9,329 nt of DNA from an uncultured Gemella sp. (GCA_938038035.1 CALHQV010000163.1:1-9329); one strand, 5' to 3'; positions 1-7,121 are shown, counted from the stretch's first letter. The notes: a model not told the origin generated them from the letters alone. Numbers and translations are program-made.

Positions 1-53
1 AAAATCAATAAATTTTCTGAAAAATCTAAATTTTATTTAAAATAATCATTTTA

Positions 54-1208
54 TTATTTATGGAATTTAGCGACAACAAAACTACTATCTTTTTCTTTTA
101 CTTCAGCAACTAAACCAGTAAGTTGTTTTAAAGAAATTTCTTTTGTTTTTACATAGAAATTACCTTTATATTGCTCAACACTCTCTACCAGTTCCCCTGA
201 TAATTCTACAGACGAACGAACTAAATAATTTCTTCTAGTCAGTTCTTCTGAATAAGATAAGTCGTTCTTAATTACAACATCAACTCTTGTTGAACCTTCA
301 TTAATATCTACTATATCTTGAACAATCGCATTTCCTGTTGGGAATTTCCCTGCACCTTGTCCATAAAACTTAAGTTCGCCTATAAATGAACCGTCTAAAG
401 AAATAATATTGTTATTTAGAGGAACAGCAGCCTCTTGAGATTCTTTCCCAAAAATAGAAAGCATTACAGAAGTTTCATACTTACCATCTTCTACATTTGT
501 TTCTCCAATATACTTAACAGCTAAATCATATTGCTTTAAGTAGTCAATATCATTTTTAGTAATGTTTCTCATAGAATATGTTGGAAAATCAGGTTGAACA
601 TGAATATCAAAAGCAAGTGCATTACTTAAAATAATCTTATTCACAACATCTCCACCATCTACATCAGCACTTGGATCAGCTTCTGCATAGCCTAAATCTT
701 GTGCAGTTTTTAATGTAGAATCGAATTCTTGATCGTTTCTATACATATTATCAAGAATAAAGTTACTTGTTCCATTGAAGATACCATATACACGTTTTAC
801 ATCATCAACACGTCTAGTTCTTTCTAGGTTTACAAGCCAAGGAATTCCTCCACCTACACTAGCTTCAAAAATAAACTTAACATTATTCTTCTCAGCTAAT
901 TCTACGAACTCATCTAAAAATTTTGCAGCAACAGCCTTATTTGCTGTAACAACATGTTTTCCATTCTCTAGTGACCTTTTAATGAAGTCATATGCAGGGT
1001 TAAGTCCTCCAAGACATTCTACAATAACTGAGATTTCTTCATCATTAATAATTTCATTAATATCGTCAGTAGCTAAGTGCATTTTATCACGGCTCCTAGC
1101 AAAGACACTTTTTACTTCTATTTTTTCAAGTTCTGATGATTTACCGTTAGTAATAATCTCATATACTCCACTACCTACAGTTCCATATCCTAAAATCGCT
1201 ATCTTCAT
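54..1208 (-). CDS. hom: Homoserine dehydrogenase, short form without a recognisable ACT domain
   Basis: This cytoplasmic enzyme reduces aspartate semialdehyde to homoserine with NAD(P)H, at the branch to threonine and methionine. The 384-residue protein opens with a Rossmann nucleotide-binding loop (GYGTVGSG, residues 7-14). It has the family's TANKA segment with Lys91, ASVGGGIP (116-123), NGTSN (145-149), GYAEADPS (173-180) and a D-x-x-x-K pair ending at Lys191, the expected catalytic lysine. GQGAGKFPTGNA (283-294) closes the catalytic core. Family members in Bacillus and Staphylococcus are about 425-430 residues with a C-terminal ACT domain. Here only some 75-80 residues follow the core and I see no ACT-like sequence, so threonine feedback may be absent or different. 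The ATG has AGGAGA 8 bases upstream. The gene is divergent from thrC. The 53 bases downstream are AT-rich with no convincing terminator. Confidence 0.95.
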   Translation of the reverse strand: MKIAILGYGTVGSGVYEIITNGKSSELEKIEVKSVFARSRDKMHLATDDINEIINDEEISVIVECLGGLNPAYDFIKRSLENGKHVVTANKAVAAKFLDEFVELAEKNNVKFIFEASVGGGIPWLVNLERTRRVDDVKRVYGIFNGTSNFILDNMYRNDQEFDSTLKTAQDLGYAEADPSADVDGGDVVNKIILSNALAFDIHVQPDFPTYSMRNITKNDIDYLKQYDLAVKYIGETNVEDGKYETSVMLSIFGKESQEAAVPLNNNIISLDGSFIGELKFYGQGAGKFPTGNAIVQDIVDINEGSTRVDVVIKNDLSYSEELTRRNYLVRSSVELSGELVESVEQYKGNFYVKTKEISLKQLTGLVAEVKEKDSSFVVAKFHK

Positions 1209-1254
1209 AATTATTTTCTCCTAAATTCAATACTTATTTTCAATTATATTTAAA

Positions 1255-1282
1255 AGTCTAACAAGTAATTTTCTTATGTCAA
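1255..1282 (-). promoter_or_regulatory. Candidate hom promoter
   Basis: On the minus strand a perfect -35 TTGACA (1282-1277) is followed after 16 bases by TAGACT (1260-1255), a 4-of-6 match to the -10 consensus. It would place the transcript start near 1248, giving a leader of about 40 bases before hom. A better -10 sequence, TATAAT (1248-1243), lies too far from this -35 (28 bases) and would need its own -35, which is poor. Which -10 is used is therefore unsettled. Confidence 0.4.
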
Positions 1283-1336
1283 TCATTTAATATCAAGAAT
1301 TTTCAAAAAATTTAATTTTTTTGATTATTTCGACTG

Positions 1337-1377
1337 TTTTTATAACTTGTTTTGGTGTAAAATTATAGTTATAAAAA
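1337..1377. repeat. Perfect 11-bp inverted repeat in the hom-thrC divergent region
   Basis: TTTTTATAACT (1337-1347) is matched exactly by its reverse complement AGTTATAAAAA (1367-1377), with 19 bases between. The centres of the arms are 30 bp apart, close to three helical turns, which would suit a dimeric or tetrameric regulator. The right arm overlaps a possible second, upstream thrC promoter (TTGTTT at 1347-1352, 17-base spacer, TATAAA at 1370-1375). If transcribed from further upstream it could also fold as an RNA hairpin. The repeat itself is certain; its function is inferred. Confidence 0.55.
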
Positions 1378-1405
1378 AAATTAAAGTTCTTTTTATAAAA
1401 AACAC

Positions 1406-1434
1406 TTGTATTTTTACAAAGAACATTGTATCAT
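1406..1434 (+). promoter_or_regulatory. thrC-thrB promoter
   Basis: TTGTAT (1406-1411) and TATCAT (1429-1434) are separated by 17 bases and fit a sigma-A promoter. The predicted transcript start is near 1441, which leaves an untranslated leader of only about 24 bases. That is too short for a T-box or other riboswitch, so control is more likely at transcription initiation. Confidence 0.6.
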
Positions 1435-1442
1435 ATATACAA
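1406..1442. promoter_or_regulatory. Paired TTGTA/TACAA dyads over the thrC promoter (putative operator)
   Basis: Two inverted repeats share the same half-sites. The first is TTGTA (1406-1410) with TACAA (1415-1419), 4 bases apart. The second is TTGTAT (1426-1431) with ATACAA (1437-1442), 5 bases apart. The first covers the -35 and the second covers the -10 and probable start site. The two TTGTA half-sites are 20 bp apart, about two helical turns. A third, longer imperfect dyad surrounds the first: GTTCTTT (1386-1392) pairs with AAAGAAC (1418-1424). Placement over both promoter elements is typical of a repressor site; the regulator is unknown. Confidence 0.45.
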
Positions 1443-1464
1443 CGATAAAGCAAGGAGATTTTAG

Positions 1465-2937
1465 ATGATTTACGAAAGTACAAGAGATATTAATAGAAAA
1501 TTAAATCCAAGTGAAGCTATTCTTCAAGGATTAAGTGAAGAAGGCGGACTTTTCGTTTTAAGAGATTTAGGAAAAAATAAATTAGATTTAGAAAACTTAA
1601 TCGGAAAAAGTTATTACGAAGTTGCAGAAGCAGTGTTAAGACTTTTTGTCGATTTTAGCGATGAAGAAATTAAAGAATGTGTTGAGCAAGCTTACAGAGG
1701 TAAATTTTCTCACGAAAACATCACTCCTCTAGTGGAGTTAAAAGATGGACATGTCCTTGAATTATTCAATGGACCTACTAGTGCATTTAAAGATGTTGGT
1801 CTATCACTTCTTCCACAATTAACAAAAACAGCCCTTACAAAAGTAGAAGATAAAAATGACATTCTTATTTTAACTGCAACTAGTGGAGATACTGGTAAAG
1901 CTGCTCTAGAAGGGTTTAAAGATGTAGATAGAACAAAAATCATGGTCTTCTACCCTAACGACGGTGTAAGTACAGTACAAAAAACACAAATGCAAACTCA
2001 AGAAGGAAAAAATACAAAAGTTTGTGCAATTCACGGAAACTTTGACGATGCTCAAAGTGGAATTAAGGAACTATTTGTTGATGAAGAATTCAAAAAAGAA
2101 TTACTTTCTAAAAACATTAAGTTATCAAGTGCAAACTCAATCAACATCGGGCGTCTTATTCCTCAAGTAGTTTACTACGTTGTTTCATACCTAGACTTAG
2201 TAAATACAAATAAAATAAAATTAAATGATAAAGTGAATTTTGTTGTACCTACTGGTAACTTCGGTAATATTCTTGCTGGTTACTATGCTGAACAAATCGG
2301 TTTACCTGTTAACAAATTAATCTGCGCAAGTAATAACAATAATGTCCTTTATGATTTCTTAACGACTGGTGTATATGATAAGAACAGAGATTTCTTAAAA
2401 ACAGTATCACCAAGTATGGATATCCTAATTTCTAGTAACTTAGAGCGTCTACTATACTACGTTAGCGGTTGTGATAATGACTACATCGCTAAGCTAATGA
2501 AAGATTTAAAAGAAACTGGTCGTTTTGAAGTTACTGGTGATGTACTTGCTAAGATTAAAGATAAGTTCATAGCTGGTTTTGCTGATGATGAACAAACTAA
2601 AGAGACTATCAAAGCTATCTATGAAAAAGATAACTACCTGTTGGATACACACACTGCTGTAGCTTATAAGGTACTTCTTGAAAACTTAGATAATGAGCAT
2701 GCTAGTATCGTACTGTCAACAGCATCTCCATATAAATTCACAGAAAGTGTCTACTCTTCTCTATTCGAAACTCAAGGTGAAGACGAGTTTACTCTTATGA
2801 ACAAACTTCATGAACAAACTAAAGTTGTTATTCCTGAGAACTTAAGAGATCTTGATAAAAAAGAAATCAGACATAAAGATGTAATTAATAAAGAAGACAT
2901 GAAAAAATACATTTTAGAGAAACTAGGTGATTTATAA
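1465..2937 (+). CDS. thrC: Threonine synthase
   Basis: This PLP enzyme converts O-phosphohomoserine to threonine and phosphate, the last step of the pathway. The 490-residue protein is the long form of the family (about 430-515 residues), not the roughly 350-residue form of Bacillus subtilis. The N-terminal segment (YESTRD, then SEEGGLF) is typical of that long form. The PLP lysine is Lys109 within FNGPTSAFKD, TATSGDTGKAA follows, and VPTGNFGN is the phosphate-binding segment. AAGGAG (1452-1457) lies 7 bases before the ATG. Its stop codon overlaps the thrB start by one base (TAATG), so the two are translationally coupled. It heads the thrC-thrB operon under the dyad-rich promoter. Confidence 0.97.
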   Translation: MIYESTRDINRKLNPSEAILQGLSEEGGLFVLRDLGKNKLDLENLIGKSYYEVAEAVLRLFVDFSDEEIKECVEQAYRGKFSHENITPLVELKDGHVLELFNGPTSAFKDVGLSLLPQLTKTALTKVEDKNDILILTATSGDTGKAALEGFKDVDRTKIMVFYPNDGVSTVQKTQMQTQEGKNTKVCAIHGNFDDAQSGIKELFVDEEFKKELLSKNIKLSSANSINIGRLIPQVVYYVVSYLDLVNTNKIKLNDKVNFVVPTGNFGNILAGYYAEQIGLPVNKLICASNNNNVLYDFLTTGVYDKNRDFLKTVSPSMDILISSNLERLLYYVSGCDNDYIAKLMKDLKETGRFEVTGDVLAKIKDKFIAGFADDEQTKETIKAIYEKDNYLLDTHTAVAYKVLLENLDNEHASIVLSTASPYKFTESVYSSLFETQGEDEFTLMNKLHEQTKVVIPENLRDLDKKEIRHKDVINKEDMKKYILEKLGDL

Positions 2938-3818
2938 TGGTAAGTGTTCGTGTACCTGCCACTTCAGCTAATGTTGGATGTGGATTTGATAGCCTTGGTG
3001 TTGCTTTAACACTTTACACTACTTTTAAATTCGAAAAATTAGATAGTGGTCTAGAATTCGTTGGATTCGAAGAACGTTTTTCAAATGAAAATAACCTAGT
3101 TTATCAAACATTACTGACTACATTAAAAAAATTAAACAAGGAAATTTCTGGTGTTAGAATATCTATCAAAAATGATGTACCAATTAGCCGTGGTTTAGGT
3201 AGTAGCTCTACATGTGTAGTTGCCGGAATTTATGGTGCATACTTATTAACTGACACACCTATTGATAAACAAGAAATCTTTACAATAGCTAACGAAATCG
3301 AAGGACACCCTGATAATGTTTCACCAGCTATTTTCGGAAGTTTAAGCTCATCTTGCACTACTGATAGTAAAGAAGCGGTAACTGTAAGATACGAAGTCGA
3401 TGAAAGATTTAATTTCCTGGCATTAATTCCAAACTTCGAAACTTCTACTGAAGAAGCTAGAAAGGTAATGCCAAAAGAAATTAAACTTCAAGATGCAATC
3501 TACTCGTTATCACGTATCGGATCGGTTATTAAGGCATTTGAAACTTATGATTTAGAACTTCTTAATAAGGTTATGGGAGATAAAATCCATGAACCTTACA
3601 GAAAAGAAATAATACATGAATATCACGAAGTTAGAGAAATTTGTGAAAAAATTGATAGTTCAGCATTTTTCATTTCTGGAAGTGGTTCTACATTAATGAA
3701 TATCGTTAGCGATACTAACAATATTGAAAAAATAAAAACTGAACTTGCTAAATTAAAATACAACTGGCAAGCCATCTTATTAAAAGTTGATAAAGAAGGA
3801 ACAGTAGTTCTAAATTAA
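2937..3818 (+). CDS. thrB: Homoserine kinase
   Basis: This GHMP-family kinase phosphorylates homoserine with ATP to O-phosphohomoserine, the substrate of the ThrC encoded just upstream. The 293-residue length is normal for the family. The N-terminus has VRVPATSANVGCGFDSLG, the usual opening of bacterial ThrB. The phosphate loop PISRGLGSSST spans residues 82-92, EGHPDNVSPAIFG follows, and the C-terminal GHMP motif SGSGST lies near residue 250. The ATG shares its A with the thrC stop, and AGGTGA (2925-2930) inside thrC serves as the ribosome binding site, so translation is coupled. A strong terminator begins 16 bases after the stop, closing or attenuating the operon before asd. Confidence 0.97.
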   Translation: MVSVRVPATSANVGCGFDSLGVALTLYTTFKFEKLDSGLEFVGFEERFSNENNLVYQTLLTTLKKLNKEISGVRISIKNDVPISRGLGSSSTCVVAGIYGAYLLTDTPIDKQEIFTIANEIEGHPDNVSPAIFGSLSSSCTTDSKEAVTVRYEVDERFNFLALIPNFETSTEEARKVMPKEIKLQDAIYSLSRIGSVIKAFETYDLELLNKVMGDKIHEPYRKEIIHEYHEVREICEKIDSSAFFISGSGSTLMNIVSDTNNIEKIKTELAKLKYNWQAILLKVDKEGTVVLN

Positions 3819-3834
3819 TATGTTAATAATTTTT

Positions 3835-3869
3835 GAACTTCTTCTTTACTCAAAGAGGAAGTTCTTTTT
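3835..3869 (+). terminator. Intrinsic terminator after thrB
   Basis: A 13-bp stem (3835-3847 with 3852-3864) contains a single G-T pair and a four-base ACTC loop. It is followed directly by five T residues (3865-3869) and more A/T-rich sequence. This is a strong factor-independent terminator between thrB and asd. Confidence 0.88.
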
Positions 3870-3904
3870 AAAATAATTTTTTACAAATAAAGGAGAGATT
3901 TGTT

Positions 3905-4981
3905 ATGCAAAAATCAAAAGTAGCCGTTCTAGGGGCAACAGGAATGGTAGGTCAACGCCTATTAGTATTATTAGAAAATCACCCATACTTCGATGTAGTA
4001 AAGTTAGCAGCATCACCTCGTTCTGCTGGTAAAAAATATGGAGAACTTATGGAAAGTCGTTGGAAATTAGACCACGCTGTTCCTGAATACACTAAAGAAT
4101 TAGTTGTTGAAGACTTATACAAAATTGACGAAGTTTCTGAAGGAATTGATATGGTATTCTGTGCCATCAACCTTGATAAAGAAGCTTTAATCAAACTTGA
4201 AGAAGATTATGCTAAACGTGAAGTTGTTGTTGTATCTAACAACTCTGCAAACAGAAATAAAGATGATGTGCCGATGATTATTCCAGAGATTAACTCAGCT
4301 CACCTAGATGTTCTTCCTGCACAAAGAAAACGCCTTGGAACTAAAAAAGGTTTCATCGTTACAAAACCTAACTGTTCAATTCAAAGTTATGTACCTATCT
4401 TTGAAGCAATTAAAGAGTACGGTGTTAAAGAAGCATCTATCTGCACATATCAAGCTATCTCAGGAAGCGGAAAAACTTTCAACGAATGGCCTGAAATGGT
4501 AGAAAATATCATCCCTTACATCGGAGGAGAAGAAGAGAAAAGTGAAAAAGAACCACTTAAAATCTTCGGTAAAGTAGTTGATGGAAAAATCGTTCCAGAT
4601 AACTCTATGAAACTTTCAGCTCAATGTATTCGTGTTCCAGTTCTTGACGGACACCTTGCTTGTGTATCATTCAACTTAGAAAATAACCCAGGACTAGAAA
4701 CTTTAGTTGAAAAAATTAAAAATCATGTTCCTGAAATTGCTAAACATGAATTACCACTAGCACCAACTCCATTCATTAAATATTATGAAGAAAACGATCG
4801 TCCACAACCGGTTCTAGATCGTGATAACGAAAAAGGTATGCAGATTACTGTAGGTCGTCTTCGTGAAGATAACCTATTCGATTACAAATTCGTTGGACTT
4901 TCTCATAACACATTACGTGGAGCAGCTGGTGGAGCTGTTTTAACTGCAGAACTAATTAAAAAATTAGGATACTTAGATTAA
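3905..4981 (+). CDS. asd: Aspartate-semialdehyde dehydrogenase, archaeal/fungal type
   Basis: The enzyme reduces aspartyl phosphate to aspartate semialdehyde with NADPH, supplying homoserine, lysine and diaminopimelate synthesis. The 358-residue protein starts with a nucleotide-binding loop GATGMVGQRL (10-19). The catalytic cysteine is Cys157 in TKPNCSIQ, and Arg243 and His250 (IRVPVLDGH) match the substrate-binding and catalytic positions. Other features are SNNSANR (111-117) and AISGSGKT. The PNCSIQ context and overall length match the branch first described in archaea and fungi rather than the usual Gram-positive Asd, whose motif is closer to NCST. AAGGAG sits 9 bases before the ATG. Only 35 bases separate the gene from the thrB terminator and no clear promoter lies there, so expression may rely on terminator read-through. 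Confidence 0.95.
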   Translation: MQKSKVAVLGATGMVGQRLLVLLENHPYFDVVKLAASPRSAGKKYGELMESRWKLDHAVPEYTKELVVEDLYKIDEVSEGIDMVFCAINLDKEALIKLEEDYAKREVVVVSNNSANRNKDDVPMIIPEINSAHLDVLPAQRKRLGTKKGFIVTKPNCSIQSYVPIFEAIKEYGVKEASICTYQAISGSGKTFNEWPEMVENIIPYIGGEEEKSEKEPLKIFGKVVDGKIVPDNSMKLSAQCIRVPVLDGHLACVSFNLENNPGLETLVEKIKNHVPEIAKHELPLAPTPFIKYYEENDRPQPVLDRDNEKGMQITVGRLREDNLFDYKFVGLSHNTLRGAAGGAVLTAELIKKLGYLD

Positions 4982-4992
4982 TATTATAAAAC

Positions 4993-5033
4993 AATACTCC
5001 AGGAGAACTTCTCTTGGAGTATTTATTATTATT
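4993..5033. terminator. Terminator between convergent asd and oxidoreductase genes
   Basis: AATACTCCA (4993-5001) pairs with TGGAGTATT (5015-5023). Inside it a G-T pair and GAGA/TCTC extend the stem to 14 bp around a three-base ACT loop. On the plus strand a T-rich run follows (to about 5033), terminating asd. On the minus strand the stem is followed by GTTTT, so it can also stop transcription of the convergent gene that ends at 5047. Confidence 0.82.
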
Positions 5034-5046
5034 TGTCTCTTAATTT

Positions 5047-6153
5047 CTATTTTACTATTTCTCTCAACTCTACTTTTCTATTTTCTTTTAAAGACAATGT
5101 ACATGCATCAGCAGTCGCAATTGACTCTAGAGCTGCGACACCATTTAATAGTTTTTCATATTCTTTTGATACTTTTTCTCCATTCAAAATGTTATGCAAA
5201 TACAACATTTCTTTATCTATACAGCTTTGTAGCCAAAGTGGACAACGTACATTAGGATTTCCATAAGCTATTCCTCCGTCCATTCCTCTACCTGTATAAA
5301 TAGCCGTTCTATCATCATCTTCTTCTTTTGATTCATGGATTAAGAAATAACTCTCTCCTTCTCCTACTACTCTTAAAGTACCTTTAGTATTATATAAATC
5401 TAATTTTATAGCTCCTTTTGTACCTTCTATAAGGACATAATGTTCACCCCATCTAAATGCATTCCCATATTCAAGTACTGCATATCGTTTATTAGAAAAT
5501 TCCAGATTAACTATTAAGAAATCATCTTCATCACCAAAATTTTCACCGACATGACATACATTTCCGCCTATCATAGTTGCTTGCTCCGGTAGACCATCCA
5601 TAATAAATTGAATACAATCAAGTTCATGAATGTGATGGTATAAGTGTCCTCCAGACTGTGATCGAATTTTTTTCCAAGAAACAGTTTCTTGTTTTTCTTC
5701 CCATCCTGTTCTTGCAGCATGACAAAATATTACATCCCCAATTATTCCTTGCTTAATCAATTCTTTTGCGTGACGTACTCCATTAAAAAAATTCATAATA
5801 TGACCTGCCATAAAAATCACATTATTTTCTCGACAAGTTTCAACCATAACCTTACAATCTTCATACGATAAAGAAATTGGTTTCTCACAAAACACATGTT
5901 TTCCATTTCTAGCCGCTAACAGTACAGGTTCACGGTGTAAATTACTAGGTGTCGCTACAACAACGCAATCTACATCATCTAGACCTACCAACTCTTCCAA
6001 CGACAAACAATTTTTTGCATTAAGCTCCTTAGCAACTTTCTCTCCATTTTCCGGATCAAAAACTGCAGTCACTTTCGCATCTTTTATTTTCTCTAGTGAA
6101 CGCGCTAAGTCTGCACCAAAATAACCTGTTCCAACAATTCCATACTTAGTCAT
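5047..6153 (-). CDS. Gfo/Idh/MocA-family NAD(P)-dependent oxidoreductase, substrate unknown
   Basis: Members of this family oxidise or reduce hydroxyl groups of sugars, inositols or similar compounds. The 368-residue protein has an N-terminal Rossmann fold (GIVGTGYFGADLARS, residues 5-19), VVVATPSNLH (64-73) after the fourth strand, and the EKP catalytic-lysine motif (90-92). The C-terminal half carries GGHLYHHIHELD (168-179). Inositol dehydrogenases have Asp-x-x-x-His here; by my alignment His176 is kept but the Asp position is Tyr172, so the chemistry may differ. An acidic stretch (SKEEDDD) lies in the C-terminal domain. AAGGGG lies 8 bases before the ATG. The gene stands alone with its own promoter and terminator. 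The neighbours do not reveal a substrate. Confidence 0.85.
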   Translation of the reverse strand: MTKYGIVGTGYFGADLARSLEKIKDAKVTAVFDPENGEKVAKELNAKNCLSLEELVGLDDVDCVVVATPSNLHREPVLLAARNGKHVFCEKPISLSYEDCKVMVETCRENNVIFMAGHIMNFFNGVRHAKELIKQGIIGDVIFCHAARTGWEEKQETVSWKKIRSQSGGHLYHHIHELDCIQFIMDGLPEQATMIGGNVCHVGENFGDEDDFLIVNLEFSNKRYAVLEYGNAFRWGEHYVLIEGTKGAIKLDLYNTKGTLRVVGEGESYFLIHESKEEDDDRTAIYTGRGMDGGIAYGNPNVRCPLWLQSCIDKEMLYLHNILNGEKVSKEYEKLLNGVAALESIATADACTLSLKENRKVELREIVK

Positions 6154-6195
6154 ATCAAAATCCCCTTTTAAATTTCTATCAAATTAGAAAATTAT

Positions 6196-6223
6196 ATTAT
6201 ACTATTATTCTACATCTTATCAA
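6196..6223 (-). promoter_or_regulatory. Promoter of the Gfo/Idh/MocA-family gene
   Basis: On the minus strand TTGATA (6223-6218) and a perfect TATAAT (6201-6196) are 16 bases apart, which puts the transcript start near 6190 and a leader of about 36 bases before the ATG. Just upstream, ACAAGA (6232-6237) and TCTTGT (6249-6254) form a 6-bp inverted repeat spaced by 11 bases. Its position upstream of the -35 would suit an activator, but such a short dyad may be chance. Confidence 0.6.
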
Positions 6224-6330
6224 AAAAATTCACAAGATATATTGAGTTTCTTGTCCAAAAATTACTTATTTATTAAATTATCTCTACTTATTTCTCAATA
6301 CATCGCTAATCTATGATATCTTCTTTTAAA

Positions 6331-6364
6331 TATAAAAAACCCTAAGGACACCTCCTTAGGGTTT
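6331..6364 (-). terminator. Intrinsic terminator after rpmF
   Basis: A perfect 12-bp stem (6337-6348 with 6353-6364) encloses a four-base loop. Read on the minus strand it is followed by a T run (6339-6334). It begins 13 bases after the rpmF stop and ends the yceD-rpmF transcript. Confidence 0.9.
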
Positions 6365-6377
6365 GGTAATATTTAAA

Positions 6378-6554
6378 TTATTTAACGTCTAGAACTTGTC
6401 TACCTTTGTACATACCAGTTTTTCTATCAACACGGTGACCCATTACGTAGTTACCAGTTGTTGCATCGATAGTAATTGATGGTGCAGATAGTTTTTTGTG
6501 AGTTCTTCTTTTTCTTTTAGCTGTTTTTGATGTTCTTCTAAAAGGAACTGCCAT
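6378..6554 (-). CDS. rpmF: 50S ribosomal protein L32, cysteine-free form
   Basis: L32 is a small structural protein of the large ribosomal subunit. The 58-residue product starts MAVPFRRTSKTAKRKRRTHK, the diagnostic basic N-terminus, and ends with a conserved HRV...YKGRQV region. Many L32 proteins, including those of Staphylococcus, carry a CxxC...CxxC zinc ribbon in the C-terminal half. This one has no cysteine: the first pair is replaced within TIDATTGNY and the second within DRKTGMY, as in Streptococcus and Lactococcus. It would therefore fold without zinc. GGAGGA lies 8 bases before the ATG. It follows yceD by 32 bases, the usual conserved pairing, and is closed by a strong terminator. Confidence 0.97.
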   Translation of the reverse strand: MAVPFRRTSKTAKRKRRTHKKLSAPSITIDATTGNYVMGHRVDRKTGMYKGRQVLDVK

Positions 6555-6586
6555 AGTTAATTTCCTCCAATTATTTTAAATAATTC

Positions 6587-7093
6587 TTATTGTTCTTTAA
6601 ATAATCCATTAAGAGCTGCAAATGGTGATTCTTTCTTTTCTTTAACATCAGTTAAAGACTCTTCAGAAACTACTTCCCAGTCATTACCAGAAACCATTTC
6701 TAACTCCTCTTCATCAGAAGTAGTTATTGGAATATTTAAAATTATAAGCTCATTTACTAAAGGTGTTAAGTCAATATACATATCCATTAAATTAACGTCG
6801 AATACCTCTTCGCCTGCAAATACAGACTTATCAACGTATTCTTCTCTTTCTTCAATTTCAAATGGAACAACCACTTCTTTAAGTGTTTTTCCTGAAATCA
6901 TTTCGAAGTTTCCTTTAATTAATAGATCGGCATAGATTTTATCTTGTCCACCTCGAGTTAATTTTCCACTAACAACAACATCTCTAATATCTTTTAGAGA
7001 GTTATCATAGTGTTCTACTTTAACATTTATATTTTCTTCAAAAACAAAAGTATCACTATTATTTTTGAATAACGAAGATCTTAACCATTTCAT
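6587..7093 (-). CDS. yceD: YceD/DUF177 family protein (large-subunit rRNA accumulation)
   Basis: DUF177 proteins (YceD in E. coli, YlbN in B. subtilis) are almost always encoded just before rpmF and are linked to 23S rRNA accumulation or large-subunit assembly; the molecular role is not settled. The 168-residue acidic protein shows the family pattern. There is a beta-rich first half (VVVSGKLTRGG, 39-49), then IDLTPLVNELIILNIP (107-122), which corresponds to the conserved region leading to a proline. The C-terminus SPFAALNGLF (156-165) corresponds to the DPR-x-AAL-like ending. Some family members carry a cysteine cluster after that proline; this protein has no cysteine at all. GAGGTG lies 7 bases before the ATG, and a consensus promoter precedes it. 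Identification rests on motifs plus its position before rpmF. Confidence 0.88.
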   Translation of the reverse strand: MKWLRSSLFKNNSDTFVFEENINVKVEHYDNSLKDIRDVVVSGKLTRGGQDKIYADLLIKGNFEMISGKTLKEVVVPFEIEEREEYVDKSVFAGEEVFDVNLMDMYIDLTPLVNELIILNIPITTSDEEELEMVSGNDWEVVSEESLTDVKEKKESPFAALNGLFKEQ

Positions 7094-7121
7094 TAAATAT
7101 CACCTCATAAACACATTATTT

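Noticed and set aside
1..53. Terminator after hom
   Set aside because: AAATTT-type repeats are present, but they have no GC pairs and no clean stem followed by a T run; the true end may lie outside the window.
775..1224. Open frame of 149 codons on the plus strand inside hom, and shorter ones antisense or out of frame in thrC, asd and the oxidoreductase gene
   Set aside because: They lie wholly or almost wholly within well-supported genes, resemble no protein family and reflect the codon pattern of the opposite strand or other frame.
1209..1464. T-box, threonine attenuator or other riboswitch ahead of thrC
   Set aside because: No T-box consensus or leader peptide with a threonine run is visible, and the best promoter leaves only about 24 bases of leader.
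5033..5266. Plus-strand frame of 77 codons after asd
   Set aside because: It is almost entirely antisense to the C-terminal part of the oxidoreductase gene and follows the asd terminator without a promoter.
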